A stretch of 64,000 nucleotides of DNA from Ruminiclostridium cellobioparum subsp. termitidis CT1112 (GTDB taxonomy: Bacteria > Bacillota > Clostridia > Acetivibrionales > DSM-1351), in NCBI RefSeq assembly GCF_000350485.1, contig NZ_AORV01000078.1:82290-146289 (forward strand), given 5' to 3'. Under the pieces are notes generated by a model. It saw only the letters and a list, made by a program, of their open reading frames with translations, was not told the origin of the DNA and did no database searches. The position numbers and the translations under genes are program-made. Positions 17,539-27,193 of the stretch are shown piece by piece; positions within the stretch are counted from its first letter, which is position 1; every line of letters starts with the position of its first letter.

Positions 17539-18639
17539 TTACCTGACAACCCTTGCCCCCAGCCCCTTCATTACACCTTCAACTTCTTTCAGGCTGGCCA
17601 TGGAAGTGTCACCTGGAGTGGTCATGGCCAACGCGCCATGTGCCACACCATAGTTTACGGCCTTCTGTGCATCATCAGCAGTCATCAGCCCGTAAACCAG
17701 GCCCGATGCAAAACTGTCTCCACCGCCCACTCTGTCATATATCTCAAGCGCCGGGAACTCAATTGATCTGTATATATTGCCTCCGGCCCAGCAAATGGCG
17801 CTCCAGTCGTTTACCGTTGCAGTCTTAACCCCTCTGAGTGTGGTGGCTACCACCTTCATATTGGGATATTCCTTTACAACCCTGTCGATCATTTTTTTGT
17901 AGCCTTCAATATCCAGCTCCTTCAGATTGGAATCATTTCCTTCCACCTCAAAACCCAGACATTGAGTGAAATCTTCTTCATTTCCTATCATAACATCAAT
18001 GTACTTTGCTATTTCCCTGTTGACTTCCTGCGCCTTTTTGTTCCCGCCTATGTAGTTCCACAGGGAAGGCCTGTAATTGAGGTCGTAGGAAACAATGGTA
18101 TTATATTTTTTAGCGGCCTTGACAGCTTCAATTACCACCTCTAGAGTGGTCTCCGACAATGCGGCGAAAATACCTCCGGTGTGGAACCATCTTGCTCCCA
18201 GATTTCCAAATACATATTCCCAGTCTATGTCCCCTGCCTTCAACTGCGATGCAGCCGTATTGGCCCTGTCGGAAACCCCCAGGGCAGCTCTTATGCCAAA
18301 GCCTTTTTCTGTAAAATTCAAACCGTTTCTGACGGCACGTCCTATTCCGTCAAAAGGCATCCACTTGACTAAAGAAGTATCCACCCCGCCCTGCAGTATC
18401 AAATCCTCGATCAGTTTGCCGATATCATTATCTGCAAATGCCGTCACAACGGCACAATTCATTCCGAAGCACTTGCGGAGTCCTCTGGAAACATTGTATT
18501 CTCCCCCGCCCTCCCAGGCTTTGAATTCTCTGGTGTTCTTAATTCTGCCGTCTCCGGGATCAAGCCTCAGCATTACTTCTCCCAGGGATATGCAATCATA
18601 TTTATAACTTCCTTTTGGTTTTAAGTTAAGAATTGACAT
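17539..18639 (-). CDS. PfkB-family 2-keto-3-deoxygluconate kinase
   Basis: This 366-residue ribokinase-family enzyme is the second KDG-type kinase of the window. It has CISLGEVMLRLDPGD near the start, AWEGGGEYNVSRGL (substrate region, about 41-54), and YDRVGGGDSFASGLVYG near 305-321 with the catalytic Asp. It is longer than the 316-residue paralogue at 2957 and clearly a different subgroup. The aldolase gene lies 24 bases upstream in the same direction, forming a two-gene unit under the divergent GntR regulator. AGGAGG precedes the ATG. Confidence 0.85.
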   Translation of the reverse strand: MSILNLKPKGSYKYDCISLGEVMLRLDPGDGRIKNTREFKAWEGGGEYNVSRGLRKCFGMNCAVVTAFADNDIGKLIEDLILQGGVDTSLVKWMPFDGIGRAVRNGLNFTEKGFGIRAALGVSDRANTAASQLKAGDIDWEYVFGNLGARWFHTGGIFAALSETTLEVVIEAVKAAKKYNTIVSYDLNYRPSLWNYIGGNKKAQEVNREIAKYIDVMIGNEEDFTQCLGFEVEGNDSNLKELDIEGYKKMIDRVVKEYPNMKVVATTLRGVKTATVNDWSAICWAGGNIYRSIEFPALEIYDRVGGGDSFASGLVYGLMTADDAQKAVNYGVAHGALAMTTPGDTSMASLKEVEGVMKGLGARVVR

Positions 18640-18663
18640 AACCGACCTCCTAAGATTTATCTG

Positions 18664-19311
18664 TTACTTTGAAGCTCTTGCCTGCTTTACTTTTTCAACA
18701 AACTGCTTTCCTATGGTAACTATGGATTCATAATCACCCTTTTTAGCGCCGGCTGTCAGATTTCCTCCAACGCCAACCGCAACACTGCCCGCTTTGATCC
18801 ATTCGCCCACGTTATCCAGATTTACACCGCCTGTAGGCATAAGCTTTATGTATGGCAAAGGTCCTTTGAAAGCCTTTATGATTGCCGGCCCGAATAACTC
18901 TCCCGGAAATACCTTTATAATATCCGCACCTGCTTCCAGGCCTTCTACGGCCTCCTTCACCGTCATTGCCCCCGGCATGCAGGCAACCTGGTATCTGTTG
19001 CAAACCTTAACCACTTCGGTATTCAGGCAGGGACTTACAATAAACTGCGCTCCTGCCAGTATTGCTGCTCTCGCGGTTTCAGGATCAAGAATTGTTCCTG
19101 CGCCGATAAGGATTTTTCCGTCCTTGTTGGATTCAGCAAGTTTTTTAATGACCTCCAGAGCACCATCTACGGTAAAAGTTATCTCAATAGCACATATTCC
19201 GGCTTCAACGCAGGAATCAGCTATTTTCATGGCCTGATCGGCACTTTCTGCCCTGACAACGGCCACTACTCCACAGTCACAGATCTTTTGCAAAACATCG
19301 TTTTTGTTCAT
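18664..19311 (-). CDS. KDPG aldolase (Eda type)
   Basis: This 215-residue class I aldolase cleaves 2-keto-3-deoxy-6-phosphogluconate to pyruvate and glyceraldehyde 3-phosphate. Glu43 (AIEITFTVDG), Lys133 (IIKVFPGE), GAGTILDPETA near 71 and TGGVNLDN near 165 are the expected active-site parts. Length is normal. It is the first gene of the kdg pair, expressed from the promoter at 19390-19418. It is likely part of hexuronate (pectin) breakdown given the separate KDGal-type set at the window start; that split is inference. Confidence 0.88.
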   Translation of the reverse strand: MNKNDVLQKICDCGVVAVVRAESADQAMKIADSCVEAGICAIEITFTVDGALEVIKKLAESNKDGKILIGAGTILDPETARAAILAGAQFIVSPCLNTEVVKVCNRYQVACMPGAMTVKEAVEGLEAGADIIKVFPGELFGPAIIKAFKGPLPYIKLMPTGGVNLDNVGEWIKAGSVAVGVGGNLTAGAKKGDYESIVTIGKQFVEKVKQARASK

Positions 19312-19389
19312 AATACCTGGCTCCTTTTCCCAAACGGGTGATTTTATTTATTCTATTGAAAGTTATTGATAAATTATCCCTTATATATT

Positions 19390-19418
19390 AATATACTAGT
19401 ATACAAGTTAGGTGTCAA
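19390..19418 (-). promoter_or_regulatory. promoter of the aldolase-kinase pair with embedded operator
   Basis: On the minus strand TTGACA (19413-19418) and TATATT (19390-19395) are 17 bases apart. The perfect palindrome TATACTAGTATA (19392-19403) covers the -10 box and spacer, so a bound repressor would block polymerase. The divergent GntR protein is the obvious candidate. Confidence 0.7.
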
Positions 19419-19566
19419 CCACAATAAAAATACTTAACAGAAAAAAACATGAAGAATACATAGTATTTCATATAGAAATTTTTGCAGTTACTCAAATTTA
19501 TGTAATTGTAAAATCAGTTATGTTAAAATAGAAAGTGCTATGTAATAATACAAACAGGGAGTTTTT

Positions 19567-20238
19567 ATGAACAGAATGGAACGGAATGTGCTTCCCTTGA
19601 AGGAAGTAATCTATCAGGAGCTAAAAAATAAAATACTTAATCTTGAATATAAACCCGGTCAGATGATCAGCGAAACCGAGATATCAGATCTGCTGAAGGT
19701 CAGCAGAACACCTGTCAGGGAGGTTTTTATCAGGCTGTCCCATGAAAAGCTGATAAATATATACCCGCAGAAAGGCACCTTTGTGTCCTTGATAGACCTT
19801 TCCTATGTCAGCGAAAGCGTCTTCATGCGGAATCTCCTGGAAAATCAAATTGTACGTGAGATAATGGAAAATGGTGCCGAACTGCCCCCGGAGATAAGGA
19901 AAAATCTGCGCCAGCAAAAGGAAGTAGTTGAGGAGGCCGGCACGGTGCAGGAATTTCTTGATCTGGATAACGAATATCACAGAATGATATTCAAAGCCGC
20001 AGATCATGCTGTCTCCTGGGATATTTTGAGCACAACCCGGATTCATTACAATAGATACAGGGTTTTAACAATGTACCTGCCTGAAATGCTGGGAAAGGTT
20101 TATAATGAGCACTGCCAGCTGGTTGAACTTATCCGTAACCGGGATACCGCCTGCTATTCTATTTTAAAACGGCATCATTATTCCGGTCTGGATCATCCGA
20201 AAGCTCTGAAGGAGAAGTATCCTGACTATTTTCTTTAG
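19567..20238 (+). CDS. GntR-family (FadR subfamily) regulator
   Basis: This is a 223-residue regulator. The N-terminal winged helix (about 8-75) contains YQELKNKILNLEYKPGQMISETEISDLLKVSRTPVREVFIRLSHEKLI, the classic GntR pattern. The C-terminal FCD-type domain (about 85-215) has a metal-binding style DLDNEYHRMIF segment. It is divergent from the aldolase-kinase operon, whose promoter holds a palindrome, so it probably senses a hexuronate-derived intermediate. Its 3' end overlaps the convergent membrane protein gene by 80 bases. Confidence 0.85.
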   Translation: MNRMERNVLPLKEVIYQELKNKILNLEYKPGQMISETEISDLLKVSRTPVREVFIRLSHEKLINIYPQKGTFVSLIDLSYVSESVFMRNLLENQIVREIMENGAELPPEIRKNLRQQKEVVEEAGTVQEFLDLDNEYHRMIFKAADHAVSWDILSTTRIHYNRYRVLTMYLPEMLGKVYNEHCQLVELIRNRDTACYSILKRHHYSGLDHPKALKEKYPDYFL

Positions 20239-20959
20239 GAAAATACCGGGTAACTTCAAACTTTTCAAGCCAGCCCTTTTTGAATTTAAGGGAAATATAG
20301 CCCATTATGCTTGTACCCAGAGCGCCCAGTGCATCGACGATCAAATCCTTCATGGTGTCCGACAGGGCGTCCCTGCCCATTCTGAGAGTACCATCCTCAT
20401 AGGCAAACTTCTGCATGTTCAGACCTAAAAGTTTGTCAAAGGAAAATTCGTAGACCTCCCAGAGCGCTCCAATAGCCAATGCAAAAGAAAAGGCAAAAAC
20501 GGCAACAAACAGGGGACTTAAATTGATATCCACTTTTTCAGAATCATTTAACAGTCTGACAACCGAAAACCCCAGCGCTCCTATCATAGCACCGCTGAAG
20601 GTATGTAACACGGTATCCCAGTGCGGTATGTGGTAGTAAAAGCTCCTCACTTCCCCCAAATATATGGCAGCGTAAAGGAATATGACAAAAACAATATGCA
20701 TGAAGCCCGGCACGTTTATCTTCCACCTTCTTTCAAGCATTGAAGGCAGAAACATAATGATCATACCCATTATACATTGGATGAGCATGAGAACATAATC
20801 GGTCTTGAGCTTTTGAAATTTTACGTGCTGGACGGCACCCGAAGGTGACAGGATAACGTTTATAAGAGAGAATATCGTTGAGGCCACAAGAGTTGAAAAC
20901 ACAAACCAAAAAGTTATCTTCTCCCAATTAGCATTTCTTAAACTAAATTTTTTCTTCAT
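20159..20959 (-). CDS. conserved integral membrane protein, function unknown
   Basis: The protein has 266 residues with about six to seven membrane segments (FWFVFSTLVASTIFSLI near 18, MLIQCIMGMIIMFLP near 57, IVFVIFLYAAIYLGE near 90, TFSGAMIGALGFSVV near 120, FAFSFALAIGALWEVYEF near 155, LIVDALGALGTSIMGYI near 205). An HWDTVLHTFSG loop and a GALWEVYEF/D..KD.I.DALG arrangement resemble Firmicute membrane proteins related to YjdF/DUF2238, but I cannot assign a function. There is no clear ribosome site before the ATG, so the start is uncertain. It converges on the GntR gene with an 80-base overlap. Confidence 0.7.
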   Translation of the reverse strand: MKKKFSLRNANWEKITFWFVFSTLVASTIFSLINVILSPSGAVQHVKFQKLKTDYVLMLIQCIMGMIIMFLPSMLERRWKINVPGFMHIVFVIFLYAAIYLGEVRSFYYHIPHWDTVLHTFSGAMIGALGFSVVRLLNDSEKVDINLSPLFVAVFAFSFALAIGALWEVYEFSFDKLLGLNMQKFAYEDGTLRMGRDALSDTMKDLIVDALGALGTSIMGYISLKFKKGWLEKFEVTRYFPKENSQDTSPSELSDDPDRNNDAVLK

Positions 20960-21096
20960 ATATCTATTGGTTTTCCTTATAAATTTAATATAAACAAATA
21001 AACAAATCTATTTTTTATATTATAGCATTTATTCATTTGTTATGAAAACAGAAATAACTGCTATAAAAACAACTGCCATAACCTGACTCCATGTGT

Positions 21097-21149
21097 AAAA
21101 ATAACCGCCTGCCGGTTTGAATGGTCAAACTCTGCAAGCGGTTATTTTT
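21097..21149. terminator. bidirectional terminator downstream of adhE
   Basis: Arms aaaaataaccgc...tttga (21097-21120) and tcaaa...gcggttattttt (21125-21149) pair with a few mismatches around a four-base loop. A-run and T-run flanks make it usable in both directions. Confidence 0.75.
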
Positions 21150-21251
21150 TAATGCTGTTAAAGGAGATTGTGAAATTGGCAAGACATAAATACAGGAGTC
21201 AACAATGAAGAAAGCATTTCGGATTGTCCTGCCAACGGATGTCGGCTATAA

Positions 21252-23855
21252 TTACTTACCATAATACGCTCTCAAGTACATATCCTTTAATTCGCTCATC
21301 AGTGGATATCTGGGATTTGCACCTGTGCACTGGTCATCAAAGGCCTGTTCAACCATTTCATCAAGGGTTTCGAGGAATTTGGCTTCATCAACTCCGGCAG
21401 CTTTGATTGTAGCAGGAACTCCGATCTTTGCCTTTAATTCATCTATTTTTACAAGCAGCTTATTGAACTTATCTTCATCGCTTGTACCGTTTATTCCCAC
21501 AAAAGATGCTATTTCAGCATATCTCTTCAATATTTCGGGGTATTTGTACTGCGAGAAGGTACCCATTTTAACAGGGGCTTCGGCAATATTAAACTTCATG
21601 ACTTCATTGATGAGAAGTGCATTTGCAATACCATGGGGCAGGTGATGGAAGGCACCCAGCTTGTGAGCCATGGAGTGGCAGATTCCCAGGAAGGCATTTG
21701 CAAATGCCATACCAGCCATGGTTGAAGCATCAGCCATCTTCTCTCTTGCCACAGGGTCCTTTGCGCCGTTTTCATATGCTGAAGGCAGGTATGCAAATAT
21801 ACTCTTTAAGGCTTGCAGAGCCAGTCCATTTGTATAATCCGTTGCCAGCATGGATGCGTATGCTTCAACCGCATGGGTCAGAGCATCAATACCCGAAGCG
21901 GCGGTCAAGCCCTTTGGCATGTTCATCATTAAATCAACATCAACTACAGCCATTTTAGGCATTAATTCATAATCGGCAAGAGGATATTTTACACCTGTCT
22001 GTTCATCGGTGATAACTGCAAAGGGAGTTACCTCCGAACCTGTACCTGCCGATGTTGGGATGGCCACAAAGTAAGCCTTTTCACCCAGCCGTGGGAATGT
22101 ATAAACTCTCTTTCTGATGTCCATAAATCTCATGGCCAGATCCTGGAAATCAACTTCCGGATGCTCATACAGGGTCCACATGATCTTTCCTGCGTCCATT
22201 GCAGAGCCGCCGCCGAGGGCAATGATAACATCAGGCTTGAACTCCCTCATAGCTTCGGCACCCAGCTTTGCACATGCAAGAGTAGGATCGGGAGCCACAT
22301 CGAAGAAGGTGTGATGCTTGATGTCCATAGCATCCAACAGGTCTGTAACGGGCTTTGTGTAACCGTTATTAAAGAGGAAGGAGTCGGTAACTATAAATGC
22401 CCTCTTTTTATTCATAACGTCTTTAAGTTCTCTCAAAGCAACTCCCAGGCAGCCTTTTTTGAAATATACCTTTTCAGGACTTCTAAACCAAAGCATATTT
22501 TCTCTCCTTTCAGCAACAGTCTTAATATTGATAAGGTGCTTAACTCCTACGTTTTCAGATACGGAGTTTCCACCCCATGAGCCACAGCCAAGAGTGAGGG
22601 AGGGAGCCAGTTTGAAGTTGTAGAGATCTCCTATTCCGCCATGTGAGGACGGAGTGTTTACAAGAATTCTGCAGGTCTTCATTGCAGCTGAAAATTTATC
22701 TATTTTTGCTCTTTCATTTACAGCATCAACATATAATGAGGATGTATGACCGAAACCTCCGTCGGCAACCAGCTTTTCAGCCTTTGCTACAGCTTCGTCA
22801 AAAGTCCTGGCTTTATACATGGCAAGTACCGGAGATAGTTTTTCGTGTGCAAAGGCTTCAGACAATTCTACCGATTCAACCTCGCCCACCAGTATCTTTG
22901 TTTCAACAGGAACGTTAAAACCTGCCAATTTGGCAATGGCGTGGGCAGTCTGACCGACTATCTTTGCATTGAGAGCACCGTTTATCAGCAGTACTTCCCT
23001 TGTCTTCTGAGTTTCCTCCTTATTCAGGAAGTAAGCGCCTCTGACTGTAAATTCCTTTTTAACTTCGTTATATACCTTATCCAAAACTATTACTGACTGT
23101 TCGGAAGCACATATCATACCGTTGTCAAAGGTTTTTGATACAAGTATGGAGCTTACGGCAGTTTTCACATCGGCGGTGTCATCAATGATTGCAGGTGTGT
23201 TTCCCGCTCCCACTCCGATGGCGGGTTTTCCTGAAGAATAGGCCGCTCTTACCATTCCGGGTCCGCCCGTAGCCAGTATTATATTTGCCTCTTTCATTAC
23301 TCTTTCGGAAAGCTCTATGGTAGGCTCATCGATCCAGCCTATGATTCCCTTTGGGGCTCCTGCGGCAACTGCTGCCTCAAGTATGATATTTGCTGCTTCT
23401 ATTGTTGATTTTTTCGCCCTCGGATGCGGGGAAAAGATGATTCCGTTTCTTGTTTTAAGAGCCAGCAGGGCCTTAAATATAGCAGTCGAAGTTGGATTGG
23501 TGGTCGGTACGATTGCCGCTATAACGCCTAAAGGTTCGGCGATTTTAGTTATTCCGAAAGCTTCGTCTCTTTCAAGAACACCGCAGGTCCTTGTATCTTT
23601 GTATGCGTTATAGATATACTCTGCCGCATAATGATTCTTTATGACTTTATCTTCTATAACACCCATGCCGGTTTCAGCCTGTGCCATTTTTGCCAGAGGG
23701 ATTCTTTTTTTGTTTGCAGCCAGAGCAGCAGCTGTAAATATTTTGTCAACCTGTTCCTGTGAATATGTGGCAAACACTTCCTGCGCCTGTTTTATTTCAG
23801 TAATTTTTTCCAAAAGAGTGTCAACGCTGTTTACTATCAAATTCTTCTTAGCCAT
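21252..23855 (-). CDS. adhE: bifunctional acetaldehyde-CoA / alcohol dehydrogenase
   Basis: This 867-residue fermentative enzyme reduces acetyl-CoA to acetaldehyde and then ethanol with NADH. The N-terminal ~440 residues are the aldehyde dehydrogenase domain; the catalytic Cys lies in FDNGMICASEQSVI near 245. The C-terminal Fe-dependent alcohol dehydrogenase domain has GGGSAMDAGKIMW near 550, TSAGTGSEVTPFAV near 610 and the metal histidines in HAVEAYAS, GICHSMAHKLGAFHHLPHGIANA. I chose the ATG at 23855 after GGAGG. The upstream region has a strong promoter and two Rex-like operators, so expression should follow the NADH/NAD ratio. Confidence 0.96.
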   Translation of the reverse strand: MAKKNLIVNSVDTLLEKITEIKQAQEVFATYSQEQVDKIFTAAALAANKKRIPLAKMAQAETGMGVIEDKVIKNHYAAEYIYNAYKDTRTCGVLERDEAFGITKIAEPLGVIAAIVPTTNPTSTAIFKALLALKTRNGIIFSPHPRAKKSTIEAANIILEAAVAAGAPKGIIGWIDEPTIELSERVMKEANIILATGGPGMVRAAYSSGKPAIGVGAGNTPAIIDDTADVKTAVSSILVSKTFDNGMICASEQSVIVLDKVYNEVKKEFTVRGAYFLNKEETQKTREVLLINGALNAKIVGQTAHAIAKLAGFNVPVETKILVGEVESVELSEAFAHEKLSPVLAMYKARTFDEAVAKAEKLVADGGFGHTSSLYVDAVNERAKIDKFSAAMKTCRILVNTPSSHGGIGDLYNFKLAPSLTLGCGSWGGNSVSENVGVKHLINIKTVAERRENMLWFRSPEKVYFKKGCLGVALRELKDVMNKKRAFIVTDSFLFNNGYTKPVTDLLDAMDIKHHTFFDVAPDPTLACAKLGAEAMREFKPDVIIALGGGSAMDAGKIMWTLYEHPEVDFQDLAMRFMDIRKRVYTFPRLGEKAYFVAIPTSAGTGSEVTPFAVITDEQTGVKYPLADYELMPKMAVVDVDLMMNMPKGLTAASGIDALTHAVEAYASMLATDYTNGLALQALKSIFAYLPSAYENGAKDPVAREKMADASTMAGMAFANAFLGICHSMAHKLGAFHHLPHGIANALLINEVMKFNIAEAPVKMGTFSQYKYPEILKRYAEIASFVGINGTSDEDKFNKLLVKIDELKAKIGVPATIKAAGVDEAKFLETLDEMVEQAFDDQCTGANPRYPLMSELKDMYLRAYYGK

Positions 23856-23985
23856 AATATTCAACCTCCATTTAAATTTTGTGTTATCGTTATTTTTTTA
23901 ACAATCACTTTTAAAAAATTAAGCCACTAATCTTTTTTCATACATGGCTTAACAGAGTTAAAGCTTCAAGTTGTTATGCCGTATA

Positions 23986-24003
23986 GTGTTAATTATTTAA
24001 CAA
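23986..24003. promoter_or_regulatory. Rex-type operator 1 of adhE
   Basis: TGTTAA-TTAT-TTAACA is a perfect dyad matching the known Rex consensus TTGTTAAnnnnTTAACAA except for the outermost left base. It lies just downstream of the predicted adhE transcript start. Confidence 0.8.
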
Positions 24004-24017
24004 TGTTTTATGATATT

Positions 24018-24046
24018 ATTTTAGCTCTTTGTTAATTATTTGTCAA
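24018..24046 (-). promoter_or_regulatory. adhE promoter
   Basis: On the minus strand TTGACA (24041-24046) and TAAAAT (24018-24023) are separated by 17 bases. The -35 box is inside Rex-like operator 2, and operator 1 lies downstream of the start. Confidence 0.75.
24029..24046. promoter_or_regulatory. Rex-type operator 2 of adhE
   Basis: TTGTTAA-TTAT-TTGTCAA matches the Rex consensus at all but two right-arm positions and overlaps the -35 box. Its centre is 43 bases, about four helical turns, from operator 1. Confidence 0.7.
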
Positions 24047-24160
24047 TATTATTTTTAATATTTTTTCTTATTTTTTATGTAACCATATTATAAATAAGGT
24101 TGAATATTCTGGCATATTACAGCTGTCTTGCAGCACTATGCCACCCGCGTTGGAGGAATT

Positions 24161-24203
24161 AAAAAAGGCATGGTGCAGAAAGCTTTAATTCTGAACCGTG
24201 CCT
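24161..24203 (-). terminator. terminator of the sugar ABC transporter operon
   Basis: Read on the minus strand, AGGCACGGTTCAGAA pairs with TTCTGCACCATGCCT (two imperfect positions) and is followed by TTTTTT. It is 65 bases after the permease stop. Confidence 0.75.
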
Positions 24204-24267
24204 TGAATTTTATATTGCATGCTATTGTAAAAAACTTTAAACTGCCGGGTTCCCGGAACACAGGATA

Positions 24268-25440
24268 TCAGTCAGCGTTGGACTTTGATTTCGTGTACAC
24301 GTCAAATGCCACAGCTGCAAGGAGAACCAGGCCCTTGATTGCCTGCTGCCAGTCTATGCCCACACCCATGATTGACATACCATTGTTCAATACACCCATT
24401 ACAAGTGCACCGATTATTGCTCCTATTATTGTACCGATACCGCCCGAGGCTGAAGCTCCGCCTATGAAGCAGGCTGCGATGGCATCCAGCTCAAAGTTGG
24501 TGCCGGCCTTCGGTGTGGCAGCGTTCAAACGCCCCGCAACCACCAGCCCTGCAAGTGCGGCAAGCAGTCCCATGTTTACATATACCCAGAACATAACTCT
24601 CTTGGTTTTGATACCCGAAAGCTTGGCTGCCTTTTCATTTCCGCCCAGTGCGTATATATGACGTCCTGCAATGGTCTTCTGTGTAATGAAAGTATATATG
24701 GCAATAAGTGCAACTATCAGGATAAGAACTATTGGGATACCCTTGTAAGCGGCAAGGCTTACCGTCAGAAGGTTTATTGCGGCTACTATGACTGCTGTCT
24801 TGCCTATGGTTATGGGGAGAGGAAGTGTTTCAAAATTATACTTCTTCATGCTTTGAATATTTTTGTATTCAAGGAATATGAATACCAGAGACAGTATAAT
24901 ACCTGTTATCACGGCTATCATGTTCAAACCGCCCACCTTGAAGACATCTGAAAGGAAAAAGCCGTTTGCCATGGCCTGGAAGGATTCTTCATAAGGTGAT
25001 ATGGTTTGGCCCTTGAGAAGAACCATTGTCAAGCCTCTGAATACCAGCATGCCTGCAAGAGTTACAATAAATGCCGGAATCCGGATATATGCTATCCAGA
25101 AGCCCTGCCATGCCCCTACCAGCGCACCGATAACCAGACAAAGGACAACTGCGATCACCACAGGCATGTGCATCTGGACCATAAATATTGCGGATATGGC
25201 TCCGATAAAAGCGGCCACTGATCCAACAGACAGATCCACATTGCCTGTCAGTATTACCAGAAGCATACCTATTCCAAGAATAAGTACATAGCTGTTCTGC
25301 AATATAAGGTTGGTGATATTCAACGGTTTAAAGAGTATTCCTCCGGTCATTATCTGGAATAGTACCATAATAACAACAAGAGCTAACGCCATGGCATACT
25401 GGCGTATGTTATTTTTAATAAAAGATTTAAAATTTGTCAT
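24268..25440 (-). CDS. mmsB: multiple-monosaccharide ABC transporter permease
   Basis: This polytopic membrane protein of 390 residues is the permease of a ribose/xylose-class (CUT2) importer. It has about ten hydrophobic segments, and the family motif GNVDLSVGSVAAFIGA near 64-79. GGNEKAAKLSGIKTKRV near 275 is the cytoplasmic loop that contacts the ATPase, followed by GRLNAATPKAGTNFELDAIAACFIGGAS. It is last in the operon chvE-mmsA-mmsB and has GGAGG before the ATG. The XylH/GguB-like pattern suggests xylose, arabinose, galactose or glucose uptake. Confidence 0.9.
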   Translation of the reverse strand: MTNFKSFIKNNIRQYAMALALVVIMVLFQIMTGGILFKPLNITNLILQNSYVLILGIGMLLVILTGNVDLSVGSVAAFIGAISAIFMVQMHMPVVIAVVLCLVIGALVGAWQGFWIAYIRIPAFIVTLAGMLVFRGLTMVLLKGQTISPYEESFQAMANGFFLSDVFKVGGLNMIAVITGIILSLVFIFLEYKNIQSMKKYNFETLPLPITIGKTAVIVAAINLLTVSLAAYKGIPIVLILIVALIAIYTFITQKTIAGRHIYALGGNEKAAKLSGIKTKRVMFWVYVNMGLLAALAGLVVAGRLNAATPKAGTNFELDAIAACFIGGASASGGIGTIIGAIIGALVMGVLNNGMSIMGVGIDWQQAIKGLVLLAAVAFDVYTKSKSNAD

Positions 25441-25507
25441 TTATAACCTCCACGTGACGCAAGAGCACGTCACTTACATATAAAGTAAAGATTGAATATA
25501 CACCTGC

Positions 25508-27043
25508 TCACGCTGTTCCTTTGGCGTGGTTCATTATACATTTCATAATGCTTTCCTGGGTAGCCTCCGAACGGGGAAGCTCTCCGGCAATTTCGCCTTC
25601 GTTCACAACGTATATTCTATCGCATAAGCCAAGTAATTCAGGCATCTCGGAGGATATTACAACTATCGATTTTCCGCTGTCTGCCAGTTGGTTTATTATG
25701 GTATATATTTCATACTTTGCGCCGACGTCTATACCTCGCGTAGGTTCATCAAGAATCAGGACATCAGGATCGGTAAAAATCCATTTGCTCAATACCACCT
25801 TTTGCTGGTTGCCCCCGCTGAGATTACCGGCCTTCTGCATTATGCTGGAGGATTTGATGTTGAATTTTTTACGGAAGTCTTCAGCAACCACATTCTCATC
25901 ATGTTCTCCAACAACTGAATTTTTGCTTACCTTCCTGAGATTGGCCATTGTAATATTATTCTTTATATTATCTATAAGAACAAGACCATAATTCTTTCTG
26001 TCTTCTGTCACATAAGCTATACCCGACTCTATTGCCTTACTCACACTCGACAGTTCCACAGGCTTTCCCTTCAGCTTGATGGTTCCGGTAATTTTGCTGC
26101 CGTAGCTCCTGCCGAATATGCTCATGGCCAACTCGGTGCGCCCTGCTCCCATCAGTCCTGCAAGCCCTATTATCTCTCCGCTTCTCACCTTCAGATTAAC
26201 ATTGTTTATTACCTTCCGGTCATGTATCGGATGGGTAACATTCCAGTCAATAACTTCCAATATGGTATCCCCGATTTTCGGCTCTCTGTGCGGGAACCGG
26301 TGGGACATGTCGCGGCCGACCATTCCTTTGATGATCCGGTCCTCGGTAATCTGATCCTTGCCCTTTTCAAGGGTTTCAATGGTCCTGCCGTCTCTGATGA
26401 CGGTTATCCGGTCGGAAACCTTTTCTACCTCATTAAGCTTATGGGATATCAGTATGGATGTAATTCCCTTTGCCTTCAGGTCGGTAAGCAGCTCCAGAAG
26501 CTTGTTGCTCTCTTCATCGTTCAATGCCGCCGTCGGTTCATCAAGAATGAGCAGCTTGACATCCTTGGCCAGAGCTCTTGCAATTTCCACCAACTGCTGT
26601 TTACCCACACCTATATTGGTTATAAGTGTGTTGGGACTTTCATGCAGACCCACAAGTGATAATAATTCATTAGTCCTTGTAGTCGTTTCATTCCAATCTA
26701 TGACACCGGTTTTTGCCTGCTCATTTCCTAAAAATACGTTTTCAGCTATGGACAAATAGGGAATTAAGGCAAGTTCCTGATGAATTATAACAATACCAAG
26801 TTTTTCGCTGTCTTTTATTTCTTTAAAGTGACACAGATTGGAATCAAATATTATGTCTCCCGAATATGTTCCATAGGGATAGATACCACTTAAAACATTC
26901 ATGAGGGTCGACTTTCCGGCACCGTTTTCACCAACCAAAGCATGTATTTCTCCGCTTCTTACCGTCAGGTTAACATTGTCCAATGCTTTGATGCTAGAAA
27001 ACGTCTTGGTAATATCTTTCATTTCGAGTAATAGTTTAGACAT
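25508..27043 (-). CDS. mmsA: multiple-monosaccharide ABC transporter ATP-binding protein
   Basis: This 511-residue tandem ATPase powers the CUT2 importer. The N-half has Walker [10 protein letters not shown] (about 37-45), a signature replaced by [14 protein letters not shown] and Walker [12 protein letters not shown]. The C-half has the family's degenerate Walker [14 protein letters not shown], signature [14 protein letters not shown] and Walker [14 protein letters not shown]. This asymmetry is normal for sugar CUT2 ATPases. A 150-base gap with a stem-loop separates it from chvE. Confidence 0.92.
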   Translation of the reverse strand: MSKLLLEMKDITKTFSSIKALDNVNLTVRSGEIHALVGENGAGKSTLMNVLSGIYPYGTYSGDIIFDSNLCHFKEIKDSEKLGIVIIHQELALIPYLSIAENVFLGNEQAKTGVIDWNETTTRTNELLSLVGLHESPNTLITNIGVGKQQLVEIARALAKDVKLLILDEPTAALNDEESNKLLELLTDLKAKGITSILISHKLNEVEKVSDRITVIRDGRTIETLEKGKDQITEDRIIKGMVGRDMSHRFPHREPKIGDTILEVIDWNVTHPIHDRKVINNVNLKVRSGEIIGLAGLMGAGRTELAMSIFGRSYGSKITGTIKLKGKPVELSSVSKAIESGIAYVTEDRKNYGLVLIDNIKNNITMANLRKVSKNSVVGEHDENVVAEDFRKKFNIKSSSIMQKAGNLSGGNQQKVVLSKWIFTDPDVLILDEPTRGIDVGAKYEIYTIINQLADSGKSIVVISSEMPELLGLCDRIYVVNEGEIAGELPRSEATQESIMKCIMNHAKGTA

Positions 27044-27096
27044 TTTCTCAGCTCCCTATCCTTTATAAATTTTGTAAACTATACTGCTGCTTATTA

Positions 27097-27160
27097 CAGA
27101 GAGCGCCATCTCACCAACTGAAGCTCTTTATGGATCAGTTACCGCAAAATGGCGACTCTG
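27097..27160 (-). repeat. intercistronic stem-loop between chvE and mmsA
   Basis: cagagagcgccat (27097-27109) and atggcgactctg (27149-27160) can pair with one bulge. Such structures after binding-protein genes usually stabilise the upstream message and reduce downstream expression; here this is inference. Confidence 0.45.
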
Positions 27161-27193
27161 CAATCTATAAAAATTATTTTTTAGGGGATGCTG

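Noticed and set aside
17237..17546. Small ORFs inside the inverted-repeat element
   Set aside because: They follow the imperfect arms, have no ribosome sites, and do not resemble a transposase.
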